Positions 22,396 to 32,923 are shown, counted from the stretch's first letter. The stretch: DNA of 64,000 bases from Stomoxys calcitrans (GCF_963082655.1 NC_081552.1:93037582-93101581), one strand, 5' to 3'. Program-made: numbers and translations. Notes: generated by a model from the sequence alone, not told the origin.

Positions 22396-23632
22396 ATGAG
22401 AACTGAGGAGACAGCCCGTCGCAGTTCGGAGGGCGGCATTCTGACAGATCTGAATATTATTCCACTGCGTGTCACAAAGTTGACGAGACTACACTGGACC
22501 TTGTTTCTACTTTTGACTTTATCGCCAATTGCTGTGGCATGTGAGGAAAATGTGTAGGAGCTGTCAAATGTGACGCCAAGTATTTTGGGACACTTGATGG
22601 TCGGAATCATTTCTCCATCGACCATCACAGCCAACTCAGTATTCACCTCACGCGTATTTAAAGTGAACAATGTGGCTGAAGATTTGGTGGCAAATATCTT
22701 CAGATTTCTTGCAGCGAAATATGAGGCAAGCTCGTTGAGGTAGACGTTCAACCTATCGCAGATGTCATCAATGGGTGGGGGGCCTGATGCCATGATCGTA
22801 CAATCGTCCGCATATGATACGATCTCTATGCCGTCTGGAGGGGGTGGAATGGAGGATAGGTAGAGGTTAAACAGTGCCGGAGATATCACCCCACCTTGGG
22901 GAACTCCCTGTTTCACTCTACGGTGTTTCGACTTCTTATCCCTAAATTCCACAAATGACTGGCGACCACACAGACAATTCGCGACTCATCGTTTCAGGCC
23001 TGGCTGGAGGGACGTGTTGGCGATGTCCTCAAATAATTTGGCATGGTTGACCGTGTCGAATGCCTTCGATAGGTCCAGTGCCACGAGGACCGTCCTATCA
23101 CATGGCCTGGGCTGATTGAAGCCACGGCAAATGTGTGCGGTGATGGCATGCAAAGCTGTTGTTGTGCTGTGCAGTCTCCGAAATCCATGTTGATGCTCGG
23201 AAATTCTCCTACGAGGCTCGGGAGCAGTAATGCTTCAAGCGTGTTTGCCACTGGTGAGAGAAGGGAGATCGGTCTGTACGACTCCCCCAAACTCGGGTCT
23301 TTTCCAGGCTTCAGTAGCGGGATCACTCTGCCCATTTTCTAGACATCGGGAACTATAAGAGTGTTCAATGACAGGTTAAGGACAGTGGTAAGGTACTCAA
23401 CTCCAGGTGAATCCAGATTCTTCAACATCAATGTAGAGATTCCGTCGGGGCCCAACGCCTTAGAAGATTTGGCGCCACGGATGACATTCGTAACATTAAC
23501 CACCGTAAATTGTGATGGCTGTTCATCGGCTCGGAGACCACGAATACGGCGAATGGCTCTCCTCCTTTGCCCTGTCTCTCTCGGGATGCACAATAAATTG
23601 ACGGTTAAACAACCTGGCGCATCTCTTCGCAT
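22233..23632 (-). pseudogene. 2A LINE reverse transcriptase, copy 2
   Basis: Frames 23632-23339, 23335-22994 and 22952-22233 carry SKALGPDGISTLMLKNLD, YRPISLLSPVANTLE, and KQGVPQGGVISPALF with VSYADDCTIMASG. The catalytic ALDLSKAFDT lies in a shifted frame near 23080. A deletion near 22495 relative to copy 1 removes the sequence between KVQ and CSLVNFV. Several frame breaks make it inactive. Confidence 0.8.
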
Positions 23633-24092
23633 CAGTCACGGTTATCTCGCCAAAAGTGACTGAGGTCCTGTCATCCCGTCTACCGGGGTTCGAGAGTGAC
23701 TTAACAGTGGCCCACAGTTTGCCTACACCGGTGCCTAAGTTACATTGCTGCAAGTGTTCCAGCCACAAAATCCACTTATGTTCGTTGACTACCCTGTTTA
23801 TTTCCAGATTCGGCTCGCTGATTCTGGGGTTAGCGGGGTCCATAGCACGAATCCCATCACGCTCGTCTGCGAGTCCCACTGCTTGCGCCGGGAAATTGGG
23901 CCGCACTTGGGGTATTCGCCCGGCTGGTATAAAGCGAGCGGCCACCGACACCGACCGATGATGAAGGCGGTTCTGGCAAACCGAACAGAACCAGAATCCG
24001 GGGTTCTTTTCAATCCCGGCACGAACCAGAAGCGTTCTGAGAAGGCATGTGGATGTGCCTCTCCCATGACGAAAAAAGACGAACATGTACAC
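23523..24092 (-). pseudogene. 2A LINE N-terminus fused to RT linker
   Basis: A continuous 189-codon frame: leader with VFFRHGRGT, then AGIEKNPGFWFCSVC. The last Pro of the 2A motif is Phe (motif at 23994-24017), which should abolish skipping. After HHRSVSV the frame jumps to AARFIPAGRIPQVRPNF, removing the rest of the finger and the whole endonuclease. It ends after ARLFNRQFIVHPERDR, a linker region that is missing from copy 1. Confidence 0.8.
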
Positions 24093-24186
24093 TGAGGTGG
24101 TAGCCGAAAAAAAAAATAAAATTTTTCGAAATTTTCAATAAATTTTTTAATTGATTAAATAAAAAAAATAGATATTTTTTGAAACC

Positions 24187-24216
24187 CGGTTCGTAGAATC
24201 GGCTGCCATGGGATTG
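24187..24216 (-). repeat. S1 5'-end scrap
   Basis: cggctgccatgggattg matches the S1 5' end; the body is replaced by an AT-rich insertion at 24105-24185 next to the LINE 5' end. Confidence 0.4.
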
Positions 24217-24321
24217 CTATAAATTTACCGAAATGTGTGACGCATGAACCTTTGAAATCTCCTTTCAGTTATATCGTGGGGAAGATATGTAATTTGGTGC
24301 TTAAGTAAAATCAATTGAAGG

Positions 24322-24391
<70 letters not shown>
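24322..24391. repeat. (TA)n microsatellite
   Basis: About 70 bp of uninterrupted TA repeats. Confidence 0.95.
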
Positions 24392-24393
<2 letters not shown>

Positions 24394-24437
24394 TCAGCAT
24401 TACGTTAATGCACGTTTCAATTCTATGTGAAGTATAA

Positions 24438-24533
24438 TGTTGTTGTAGCAGTGTGTTATACACTGAAGCGGCAGTCCTTGCCGATGAAGAACTTCATCGG
24501 GTCAATCCAGTACGTACAACCGGCTGCCATGGG
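24438..24533 (-). mobile_element. S1 short retroelement, copy c
   Basis: Full S1 body, from a gttgttgtag tail complement to ccggctgccatggga. No convincing target duplication could be read. Confidence 0.75.
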
Positions 24534-24536
24534 AGT

Positions 24537-25040
24537 GTTTGTTGTTGTAGCCACATTTTCATGTGGGTGAGTAGGATCGTTCCGGTCTAAACCGGTCGCC
24601 GCGGGAACAGGGTGACCGTAGGTTATTCAAACGCTCGCCTAGGGATATCGAGCATCATAGGCACTCAGTATTTGTGTAAGAGCCGGTGCCGCCCGGCTTC
24701 TCACTGAGACTCTCCACCCGATACCGCTGACTGCCGTTACAGTCACGCCGTATGGAGCATTCCACTATCCGCAACCTGTGGACGCGCCCGGTAAATCGCA
24801 GCTAAGACAGCAATGAACACTACACAAATTGGAGCTCAATATTCCAGCGTGCTCACAGCTATCCCGTGCATGGTGGGATTGTTTGTTGTAGCAGTGTGTT
24901 CCCTATGATGCTCGATACAAGACGAGATATTGGCGCTTTTATATAACCAACGGCCATCATATTCCCGCGACGATCGGTCGTTTAGATCGGAACGAGCTTG
25001 ACGAGGATCGGCACCTCCACATGCAAATGTTGCTACAACA
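24537..25040 (-). repeat. SINE-like / family H repeats
   Basis: On the minus strand, one element ends gtggctacaacaacaaac (about 24695-24537) and another piece ends ctgctacaacaaac (about 25040-24880). Both use the same ctacaacaa-type 3' tail as S1 and the 2A LINE. The middle (24695-24850) matches family H at 21056. Confidence 0.5.
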
Positions 25041-25099
25041 TATCCTCGCAAAGAATTTAAATGTCCTTACAATAAAACGAAAATATCAATAAAAACCGA

Positions 25100-25105
25100 T
25101 TTATT
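25100..25105 (-). terminator. Polyadenylation signal AATAAA of the UPF0390 gene
   Basis: AATAAA on the minus strand, 16-21 nt downstream of the stop codon. A second possible signal lies further down at about 25072-25077. Confidence 0.6.
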
Positions 25106-25120
25106 ACTAAAACGGAAACA

Positions 25121-25492
25121 CTATGACGCTTTCGAAGTTGAAGATAATACAGATTTGTTGTGTTTGGCTACGGCTTCCTGAGCTTTGCTTAATTTTATCT
25201 GCCCTTCCGTGGCCCGGGAACGCATCTCGCTTTCTACTGACTTGTTTAAGGTCTTTGATATAGCCTGCTTTATTTTCTGATGTTCGTTAAATTTGGATTT
25301 CTTTGCTTGGATGGGTGCATCTAAAATATGGAAATAAATACAACGTAATTGCTTCTGTTCTAACAAAGATTTGATTTGGTTAAAGAACAAACACATACTT
25401 GATCTTCTAGTAAAAGCGGCATTGTTTTTTTGCTTTTGCTTTTTCTGCACACTATCCGGAAGTTTGGCTTTCTTGAATTTTCCTTGAACCAT
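25121..25492 (-). CDS. UPF0390 family protein (Leydig cell tumour 10 kDa homologue), two exons
   Basis: The only recognisable host gene. Exon 1 is 25492-25399 and exon 2 is 25320-25121; splicing at aa|gtatgtgt and tattttag|at (intron 25398-25321, 78 nt) gives 97 residues. The intron is a multiple of three without stops, so an unspliced reading of 123 codons is also open; the spliced junction TRRSNAPIQAKKSKF matches the family, the unspliced one does not. The protein is lysine-rich: MVQGKFKKAKLP at the start, AAFTRRSNAPIQAKK in the middle, SVESEMRSRA and KAQEAVAKHNKS near the end. Family members are small basic proteins of unclear, probably nuclear or nucleolar, role. An AATAAA signal lies about 20 nt after the stop (25105-25100). 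No frameshift or stop, so it is probably functional. Confidence 0.88.
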   Translation of the reverse strand: MVQGKFKKAKLPDSVQKKQKQKNNAAFTRRSSMCLFFNQIKSLLEQKQLRCIYFHILDAPIQAKKSKFNEHQKIKQAISKTLNKSVESEMRSRATEGQIKLSKAQEAVAKHNKSVLSSTSKAS

Positions 25493-25686
25493 TTTCGCAA
25501 AATTTTATTTATTTATTTATTTTTTTAATTTTGCTTTGGCAAATGCTAAGAAACGTGTTGTTTTGATTTTTTTAGATATCTTGAGTTCATTCAGCATTAA
25601 CAGCTGGTATCAAGGCTGGCATGCTGTTGGTTAATCACTATGAGTGGATACCCCAAATTGCAATTCTTAATTTTCTGATAGATAAA

Positions 25687-25890
25687 TCCATGACATAACT
25701 ACCAGGTAGTGTACCGTAAACAGCTGAGTACAATTTTTTCCCATGGCAGCCAATCCCATGGCAGCCGGTTGTACGTACCGGATTGACCCGATGAATTCCT
25801 TCATCGGCAAGGGCTGCCGCCTCAGTGTACCACACACTGCTACTACAACAACAACAATTTTTTCGGAGCAAGTGCAGTTTACGGCCCCTC
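25687..25890. mobile_element. MITE family G, truncated, with S1 insertion
   Basis: G-family left part (ctaccaggtagtgtaccgtaaacagctgag split over 25698-25729) continues after the S1 insertion as a diverged ttttttcggagcaagtgcag segment. The right half is missing. Confidence 0.65.
25741..25853 (+). mobile_element. S1 short retroelement, copy d
   Basis: Forward-oriented S1 with a (caa)n tail, flanked by an 11-bp target duplication acaattttttc (25730-25740 and 25854-25864). The first 11 bases (ccatggcagcc) are duplicated at its 5' end. Confidence 0.9.
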
Positions 25891-26069
25891 GCCAAATGAG
25901 GTAATTTTTTTCAGGTGATAGAGTTCAATGTGCTAAATGAAACTGCACATGCGTTTTGTTGGGGAAGGACCTAGTCCATGAGATATACGCCTTCGGCCGG
26001 ATATATCAATGCATTAGGATATATCAATGCATTTCATATGGCAACGAAAATTTCGCCAGAGGTGCATAC

Positions 26070-26450
26070 CTTACTTAATTTAATTGGCTATAACAGTACA
26101 TTAGTTTCACTAGCCGAAGCCGAAGAATAGCGTTGCAAGCGCCACGACCTTCTGCGCTCATTTTATAATGTCTGACAACAAGTCTTTCCATTGGGATTTT
26201 TGTCGTCCCGGTTTGCGTGTACAACCGTGTTTGCCTCAAAGATTTCTTTGCTAGAGCTTCTTCATCCATTCTGACAACATTACGCGAACCGGGAAGACCA
26301 AAAGCCCGAAGGAAAGATCAAGTTGTGGGAGACACCTCGAAACTTGGTGTCAGAGATTTTAAAATGCGCGCAGAAGATCGAGGCGCTTGGAACGCTATTA
26401 AACATTCGGCTAGTGGAACAAATATTCTGTCAAGCCAATTAAAGTAAAGT
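26070..26450. pseudogene. Inverted pair of RTE-clade C-terminal fragments
   Basis: The minus frame 26269-26075 (MDEEALAKKSL, YKMSAEGRGACNAIL) and the plus frame 26283-26447 (GRPKARRKDQVVGDTSKLGV, AEDRGAWNAIKHSASGTNIL) are two copies of the same RTE tail in opposite orientation, meeting at about 26278. Both are truncated at the junction. Confidence 0.7.
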
Positions 26451-26454
26451 AAGT

Positions 26455-26890
26455 AAATTTATTTTACGTAGAATCTTTCTCTCAAATACTCCAAGCACAG
26501 TTACTATTGGGTTACCCAAAAAGTAATTGCGGATTTTTTAAAAGAAAGTAAATGCATTTTTAATAAAACTTAGAATGAACTTTAATCAAATATACTTTTT
26601 TAACACTTTTTTCTAAAGCAAGCTAAAAGTAACAGCTGATAACTGACAGAAGAAAGAATGCAATTACAGAGTCACATGCTGTGAAAAAATTTGTCAACGC
26701 CGACTATATGAAAAGTCCGCAATTACTTTTTGGTCAACCCAATACAATACTTCTAGTGACCGACCTATAATGTCGATGTCATCGGCATAGCCGAGTAGCA
26801 TGTGTTCTCATGTAATTGGTGTGCCATATCTTTTCACATCTGCATCTCGTATAATCTTTTTCAGGAGGATATTAAAGAGATCAAATGTGT
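26455..26890 (-). pseudogene. RTE-clade reverse transcriptase fragment split by a MITE
   Basis: On the minus strand 26885-26746 reads LFNILLKKIIRDADVKRYGT and then LLGYADDIDIIGRSLEV, the RT active site of the RTE clade. After removal of the 26507-26742 MITE the reading continues as VFERKILRKI, which normally precedes YGPVC in the tail copy near 5150. The gene is thus an old RTE relic into which a mariner MITE jumped. Confidence 0.75.
26507..26742. mobile_element. Mariner-type MITE
   Basis: 236 bp between TA duplications (26505-26506, 26743-26744). Terminal inverted repeats begin ttgggtt, then acc or gacc, then aaaaagtaattgcgga, a form common to insect mariners. No transposase is encoded. Confidence 0.85.
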
Positions 26891-27935
26891 TGCCGCCATA
26901 TATCCATACAATCAAAAGAAATCAATTTGAAATACATAAAATATTTTTTATAGAATTATTTAAAAACTAATAATAACTATTAGGGTTACGACCCACAAAT
27001 ATTTGCTAACTTACAAATGTACATATAGAGCGTGTGTCAAATTATAGCAATCTTCTATGGTGAGATGTAAAAATGACGTAGGGGTTTTTTTTTACAGTGG
27101 TGAGAAAAAATTCATCTTGCTGTGCTAATTGACCATTTTTTCTAACACTGATAAATTTTGGCGTTTGTAAACATCAAAAGTAAACAAGATGTGCACGCCT
27201 CATAACAGGAAAAAGCCAGAAATTAATAGTTATTTGCGCAAAGAATATTTTTCAAAAATATTTTCCATTACCTTTAGCAGTTTGATTGCAAATGCGAACG
27301 ATACAATATGGAGATATTTTAGGTCTTGCATTGGAAAAGAGGCATCTGTATTAATTTTTTAGCGGGAGAAGCCATTACTTCACGAAAAATAAATGAAAAT
27401 GCCAATTTGGTTTTATTTTTTCTATTGTTTACATGAAATGATGAACGAAACTCATGTCAGGTAAACAAACTATTGACGCCGTTGTAGAAAAATAACTATA
27501 AACACAAAACTTTACTTTTGTCCATTATTGCTAAAAAACGACCTTTTAGAATCCTGTTGCCAATGATAATAAACAATAGTTTTTATTTATTTTATGCCAA
27601 ACAAGTCGCTTAAATTTATTAACGTCTGCCCACAATGTAGGCGACTAAGTTACGCCGCACGCTAGTTGGTTACCAAAACGAAAATGAATTTACAATTACT
27701 GACATGTGATATTGCTCAATGAAATGTCAAAATTTGCTGTGCTCTCCATATCTTACTAGCCCCCGGGCTACTCAAAAACCACACCACACTTAACGTCATA
27801 TTTTTACTATCGCTACAACTTTGCTACCATTCGACACACATTTTTGAACAAATATTTTGTATTTATCTTTTACATGTACACACATCCATTCACATATATT
27901 TATATTATTGCCTTTACACCTTTGTTATGAAATTT
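26891..27935. other. Unassigned stretch
   Basis: No recognisable gene or repeat. It could hold unique host sequence; no long open frames are present. Confidence 0.4.
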
Positions 27936-27939
27936 GTCA

Positions 27940-28430
27940 ACTTAAGGCCGGTTCTATATTCGGTTTTCGCGTTGAAACTCCATATAAAAAATAAACGGAA
28001 AAATTTGCCGAAATGTGTTCGTTTCGTCATAACTTGTTTTTTCATCTGGGGAAATTTACATTTCGGGACGCCCATCGAAAGCACAATTAGTCGCTGTGCA
28101 ACAAGTCATTTTACATTTCGGGACGCCCATCGAAAGCACAATCAGTCGCTGTGCAACAAGTCATTTTCTTACGCAATATAAACGCGATCGTCGAACTTCT
28201 AATTGTAACTGGTTGTTTGTTTGTGATGTTGCTCACATGTATTCTGGTTGAAAAAAAAAATAAAGTGTTTGTGGATGCATAAATAAGAAAGTATTTTTTT
28301 AATATAAGTAAATATACTCAAAAGAAAAATAAATATTTCTTTCACATGCGACTCAATCAATCTTTACGAAATAATAAGGTTTGTGAAAGAATTTGTTGCG
28401 CTTTTGGTCTTGCAATTACAATAACAATTA
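27940..28430 (+). repeat. K-family repeat, copy 1
   Basis: Starts ggccggttctatattcggt, then ttcgcgttgaaactccatat, and continues through ataaagtgtttgtggatgca to aggtttgtgaaagaatttg. Includes a 55-bp tandem duplication beginning at 28058 and 28113. Probably a non-autonomous DNA transposon; other copies are at 29178, 49915 and 61352. Confidence 0.7.
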
Positions 28431-28475
28431 GGCGGACATGCTAACCTCTGCGCTACGATGCCCTCCAGCCTTTAG
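28431..28475 (-). repeat. tRNA-derived SINE head
   Basis: The minus strand reads gggcatcgtagcgcagaggt then tagcatgtccgcc. TAGCGCAGAGG is a perfect box A. The box B half is missing, cut off by K-family sequence. A SINE fragment, not a tRNA gene. Confidence 0.65.
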
Positions 28476-29175
28476 TGAAGAATGCTAACGGTCCCTATGT
28501 ACTTGTCACGTAAACAAGCGATCACAGCAGCCAAACAAATGTTTGTAATAATTCAGTCAATTTTTGGGCACGGGAAAAACAATTTTAATTTTAAAGCTCC
28601 CTCGCTCAGTAGTTAACCCCGGTTATTATTATTCTTAACTATATTAAATAAAACTGTGTAAATTTGCATAGGAAAAGGAGCTATTAATTTTTTTATTTCT
28701 TATATAAAGCCGACCTAAGTTAATCCGTGCCGCAACATTTTGAGTTGTACATGTCGTGTGATACAAACGATTAGAGCGTGCTCTATTCCTTCTGATAAAA
28801 AAGTTGTTGTTGTCAGACAAATAAAAGCAAACCCAAATTAAATTGTTTGCACAAATTTATGATTTATATACAAGTTGAGAGAAAGCTGGTTTACTTTCTC
28901 TCAACTTGTATATAAAAAAATCAGCTTTTGCTCCAATTTTTAGATTATGTCATACGAAAATAACATAAAGGTGTGATAGCAAAAATGATGAATCGTATGT
29001 AAATTGACAATTTTGACGAACATTTTCAATTACATGTGAATACAAAAAGTGGGATATCATAAGACATCTACATGCCGTGTAATAGCGCCTTAAATCCTAA
29101 TAGAGGAATTAAATTCCCCAAGAATGTCCACGCAAACAATGCCTTTTAAATTAGAGCATTTAGACCTAAAGGCCT
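28476..29175. other. Unassigned stretch with a hairpin
   Basis: No gene recognised. It contains the perfect hairpin listed at 28865-28914. Confidence 0.4.
28865..28914. repeat. Perfect 21-bp inverted repeat
   Basis: Arms 28865-28885 and 28894-28914 (tatatacaagttgagagaaag and its exact complement) with an 8-nt loop. Confidence 0.9.
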
Positions 29176-29177
29176 AT

Positions 29178-29590
29178 ATATTCTATATTCGGTTTTCGCG
29201 TTGAAACTCCATATAAAAAACAAACGAAAAATTTGCCGAAATATGTTCGTTTCGTCATAACTTGTTTTTTCATCTAGCGAAAATTTAGATTTCGGGACGC
29301 CCATTGAGAGCACGAACACAGTCGCTGTGCAACAAGTAATTTTCTAATGCAAAATAAACACGATCGTCAAACTTCTAATTGTAACTGGGTGTTTGTTTGT
29401 GTTAGTGATGTTCCTCACATGTATTTACTCAGGTTGGAAAAAAATAAAGTGTTTGTGGATGCATAAATAAGAAAGTATTTTTTTTTTAATATAAGTAAAT
29501 ATACTCGCAAGAAATAAAATATTTCTTTCACAACAAGCAACTTAATCAATCTGTTCGAAATAAAAAGGTTTGTGAACCTTGTCAAACCAC
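29178..29590 (+). repeat. K-family repeat, copy 2
   Basis: Begins ctatattcggttttcgcgtt and runs to aaataaaaaggtttgtgaa. Lacks the 55-bp duplication of copy 1. Confidence 0.7.
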
Positions 29591-29960
29591 AGGAAGAACG
29601 ATTTTCGCAAATTTTTCCACAAACAAGAACGTGGTAACTGCCTAAGTGCGGAAAAATCTCGAATGTTAACAAAGAGAATGGATTAATTCCAAAGGCAACA
29701 AATTGGAGGACATTGTAGAATGTAAACGTAGTATTTATAAATACATATTATTAAAATTATCTTAGATTAGGCTTTGGTTAAGTGGGAGTGTGCCATCAGA
29801 CTCATTTAGACGTTTTCGTCCATTGTGATACCACAGGAGCATAAGAAGGAAGATGCCTTCTAGTTCCTACCGTTGAACCATCCACATCGCTTTAAAAAGT
29901 CCAATTACTTTCGAATGTTCACATCCGCTAAATCAGACAGGTTCTAAAAGAAATGAGAAC
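29591..29960. other. Unassigned stretch
   Basis: Nothing recognised with confidence. Confidence 0.3.
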
Positions 29961-29979
29961 CTAAAGTGGAAGGCGTAGC

Positions 29980-31035
29980 AAAGCTTCTTTCCGAATCATT
30001 GTTCCAGAAGACATTTTTGAAGTCGCTATAAAAAATGATTTATGTGGAGCATATCCATGCACAATCAACAATTCAGCTTTTATAGACGTGTCTGAGATTG
30101 GCGAAAACGTAGTACTTGAAAAGTTAAGGTCACTGAAAATAACTATTATCGAACTTTCGTATACCCTTTGTACACTTTTCAACAGTTCATTAAAGCATGG
30201 ATATCTGCCGGAATTGTGGAAGCAATCTTATATAAGACCGTTATTTAAAGCCGGAAATCGCAAGAGGTATCTAATTACAGGGGTATTTCAATTTTGAATG
30301 CTATTCCGAAGATATTAGAGAAAATTCTGACTGACACTATTTCACATCAAGTCTCTTCTATATTGTCTCCCTACCAACATGGGTTCTGGAAATCGAAATC
30401 GACGATAACAAATATTTTAGAATTTACTTGTTTGGTCAACGATGGCTTTAGGGAACGCTACCAAATGGATACTATATATACCAATTTTAGTAAAGCATTT
30501 GATTAAGTCAACCACAACCTTGTTAAAAAATATAGATCTTATTGGTTTCAGTCCATCTTTACTAAAGTGGATCATATCATATCTGACTGGACGTACACAA
30601 AGAGTTAAATTTGGTACTGCAGTTTCCAAATCAATTGTTGTCTCTTCAGGTGTTCCACAGGGTAGTCACCTTGGCCCTGTGCTGTTTTGTTTGTTCATAA
30701 ACGATCTCCCTTTTACTTTTAAGCACTCGAATATTTTGATGTGTGCAGATGATGTAAAGATCATCAAAATCAATTGTTGTCTCTTCAGGTCTTCCACAGG
30801 GTAGTCACCTTGGCCCTGTGCTATTTTGTTTGTTCATAAACGATCTCCCTTTTACTTTAAAGCACTCGAATATTTTGTTGTGTGCAGATGATGTAAAGAT
30901 CTTCAGATCAACGAGAGACTCTGATGAACAGTGTTATCTTCAGTATGACCTTGATACTCTTTACGAATGGTGCAACCAGAGATGTGTTGACGGAAGTTTA
31001 AGCGTTGGTCTAGAAGAAATCCAAGGTCTTTAAAG
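29980..31035 (+). pseudogene. Jockey/CR1-like LINE reverse transcriptase, broken
   Basis: Plus-strand frames give in order: SLKHGYLPELWKQSYIRPLF, ISILNAIPKILEKIL, SPYQHGFWKSKSTITNILEF, YTNFSKAFD (the catalytic Asp of YTDFSKAFD is Asn), SSGVPQGSHLGPVLFCLFIN and LMCADDVKI (Cys for the usual Tyr). The block from VPQG to CADD is duplicated in tandem with a 139-bp period (30631 and 30770). It ends abruptly at about 31035 against a minus-strand LINE. A stop follows SKAFD and the enzyme is dead. Confidence 0.85.
30631..30908 (+). repeat. 139-bp tandem duplication of the RT active-site block
   Basis: Unit 1 at 30631-30769 and unit 2 at 30770-30908 differ at a few bases only, each encoding PQGSHLGPVLF and CADDVKI. 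Unit 2 has Leu for Val before PQG. Confidence 0.9.
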
Positions 31036-31059
31036 CTATAGACTACTTCAAGCAATTAT

Positions 31060-31714
31060 TTGCCCCCCTGTGGCGTGCCCTGTGCCGCTTTCTCCCTTAT
31101 ATTTATGCCATTAGACACGCAATTTATCCAACTGTTCCTTAGCATATGGTTTATCCAGTCTCTAAGGACCGGGTCCACCCGGTACTGGCCTAAGGATTAG
31201 ATCAGTGTGTCACTCCGCACATTGTTAAAAGCCCCCTCGATGTCAATGCATACCGCCAGTGTGTACGTTTTGGCGTCGAAGGATTTTTCCACTTTATGCA
31301 CAACCTCGTGCAGGGCAGTTTCCACCGACCTTCCCTTGACATAGGCATGTTTGTATTTGAGCAGTTCGCTAGATGTTATACTCTTTATCATGGTGTCCAC
31401 AATACGTTCCATGGTTTTGAGTAGAAAGGATGTAAGGCTTATGGGTCTGTAAGCCTTTGGTGTCGCATAACTTGCCTTGAGGGCTTGGGTATAAACACCA
31501 CCCTTGTCTCCTGCCAGGCTTTCAGAGTATATGGAAGTCCTATGCACGCTGTGAAAATTTTGGCCAGACGAGACGCCAGATAGCCTGCCTCTTTCTGTAG
31601 TAACGCTGGAAATATTCCATCAGGTCCGGGTGACCTTAATGGTTTGAAGCTCCTCAAGGATACCTTCACCATAAGTTCCGCAATTATAAACCTTCGATCA
31701 ACATCTTTATCCAA
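31060..31714 (-). pseudogene. R1/LOA-like LINE reverse transcriptase, N-terminal half
   Basis: Frame 31714-31439 has SFKPLRSPGPDGIFPALLQ and TRVVFIPKPSR. Frame 31547-31197 has KAYRPISLTSFLLKTMERI, KHAYVKGRSVETALHE and the catalytic AVCIDIEGAFNNV. After a stop the sequence continues to INIREKAAQGTPQGG near 31060 and ends. The YxDD half is absent. Confidence 0.8.
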
Positions 31715-31861
31715 GATTCCGGTGTCTCCGTGAGTCCCTTCGTATACTGTGAAAAATGGGTTTTCATCAAAAGCCTCAACATGTCCTCCGTTTTCTCTGC
31801 TCTCACTCCCATGTCGACTACTAAAGTTTCAGTTTGGACATGGGTTTTTGAGAGAAATTTT

Positions 31862-32923
31862 TTATCTTGGTGGCGTCATTAACGCTATCGACCTGTTCGC
31901 AGAAAAGCATCCAGGAGGCACGTTTTGCCGCTCTGGTAATCTTATTGTATTCCTTGAGCCGTGTGTAATACACATCCCAATAAACTTCCACTTTTTTACG
32001 ACGTGCTCTGTTAAAAAGTCTGCGGACCCTTTTCCCAATATTGCGAATCCCCCAGTCATCCTGGGTTTTTCTTGGGCTGATTTCCTTTTCCGGAGAGGAC
32101 AACTATCTTCGAAGGATCCCACCAGTGCAGTCGTAATCTTGTTGATATTCTCGTCAATTTCTTCTATGCTTGGACAATCTAAATTATCTTGCTCAAGTCT
32201 TCTTCTGAGTAGCCTTCCGAATTTTGTCCAGTTGGTCTTCAACTTATTCCGGAAGCTTATCGGATTCGGCGCTGGCCGTGTTATTCTTAACCTAATGTAG
32301 CGATGGTCAGAGAAAGAGTGTTCCATGGAGACCCTCCAATCCTGAGCCTTATCGATCAGATTTTCAGAACATATCGTCACATCTAATACTTCCACCCTAA
32401 TCCTATTAACAAAGGTAGCGGTTTTACCAATATTAAGTGTTATTAGGTCGTTAGTATTCAAGAACTCTCCCAGGGCTTGGCCCCGCTTAATAGGTGCTAC
32501 CCCACGAAATGTGGTGAGAGTTCGTATCGCACCCTATTAGCACCTCGTTTCCTCTGTTTTGCTTTCCTCACCAGCCGTTGCAGCTCCGACGTTGGTGGCG
32601 GTGTCGGAGAGTCGAAAAGCAGATAAAATGAGGTATGCTCCACGTTCTCCCCGTCTCACCACTGTTGCATCCGACGTTGACAACTCTGTGGAAAATATAT
32701 AATTAAAATTTCTATGAAAAATAACGCAGGCCCTCGCCCGAGTACCAGTGATAGCATAGAATAATTGTAGGTTGATATACTTTAGTCCAGAGACTTTGTT
32801 CCGGGTCGTCCATGGCTCCTGAAGAATTAAGGCAATATAAATCATGCCCTTACTGATTTTCTCCATCAGATCGTGTGTAGCAGTCTCGCTAGGGTGGAGG
32901 TTTATCTGGATTACCTCAATCAT
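31862..32923 (-). pseudogene. R1/LOA-like LINE endonuclease
   Basis: Frame 32923-32537 starts MIEVIQINLHPSETATHDL and carries IALILQEPWTT with the catalytic Glu. Frame 32461-31862 has VLDVTICSENL and SFSDHRYIRLRI, the C-terminal Asp and Asp-His motifs. The GDFN-like central part lies in the gap near 32480-32540 and is damaged. From about 32100 to 31862 the linker follows, with DSCPLRKRKS. Confidence 0.75.

Larger units (their letters stand above)
21769..24110 (-). mobile_element. 2A/PHD LINE, copy 2, endonuclease deleted
   Basis: Minus-strand LINE retaining its 3' end: the stop after QQNQPDER is followed by actgctacaacaacaaaaac. The 5' part reaches the 2A-like motif and half of the zinc finger, then jumps directly to the RT linker, so the endonuclease (about 0.85 kb) is deleted. 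The RT follows in several frames. Confidence 0.85.
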
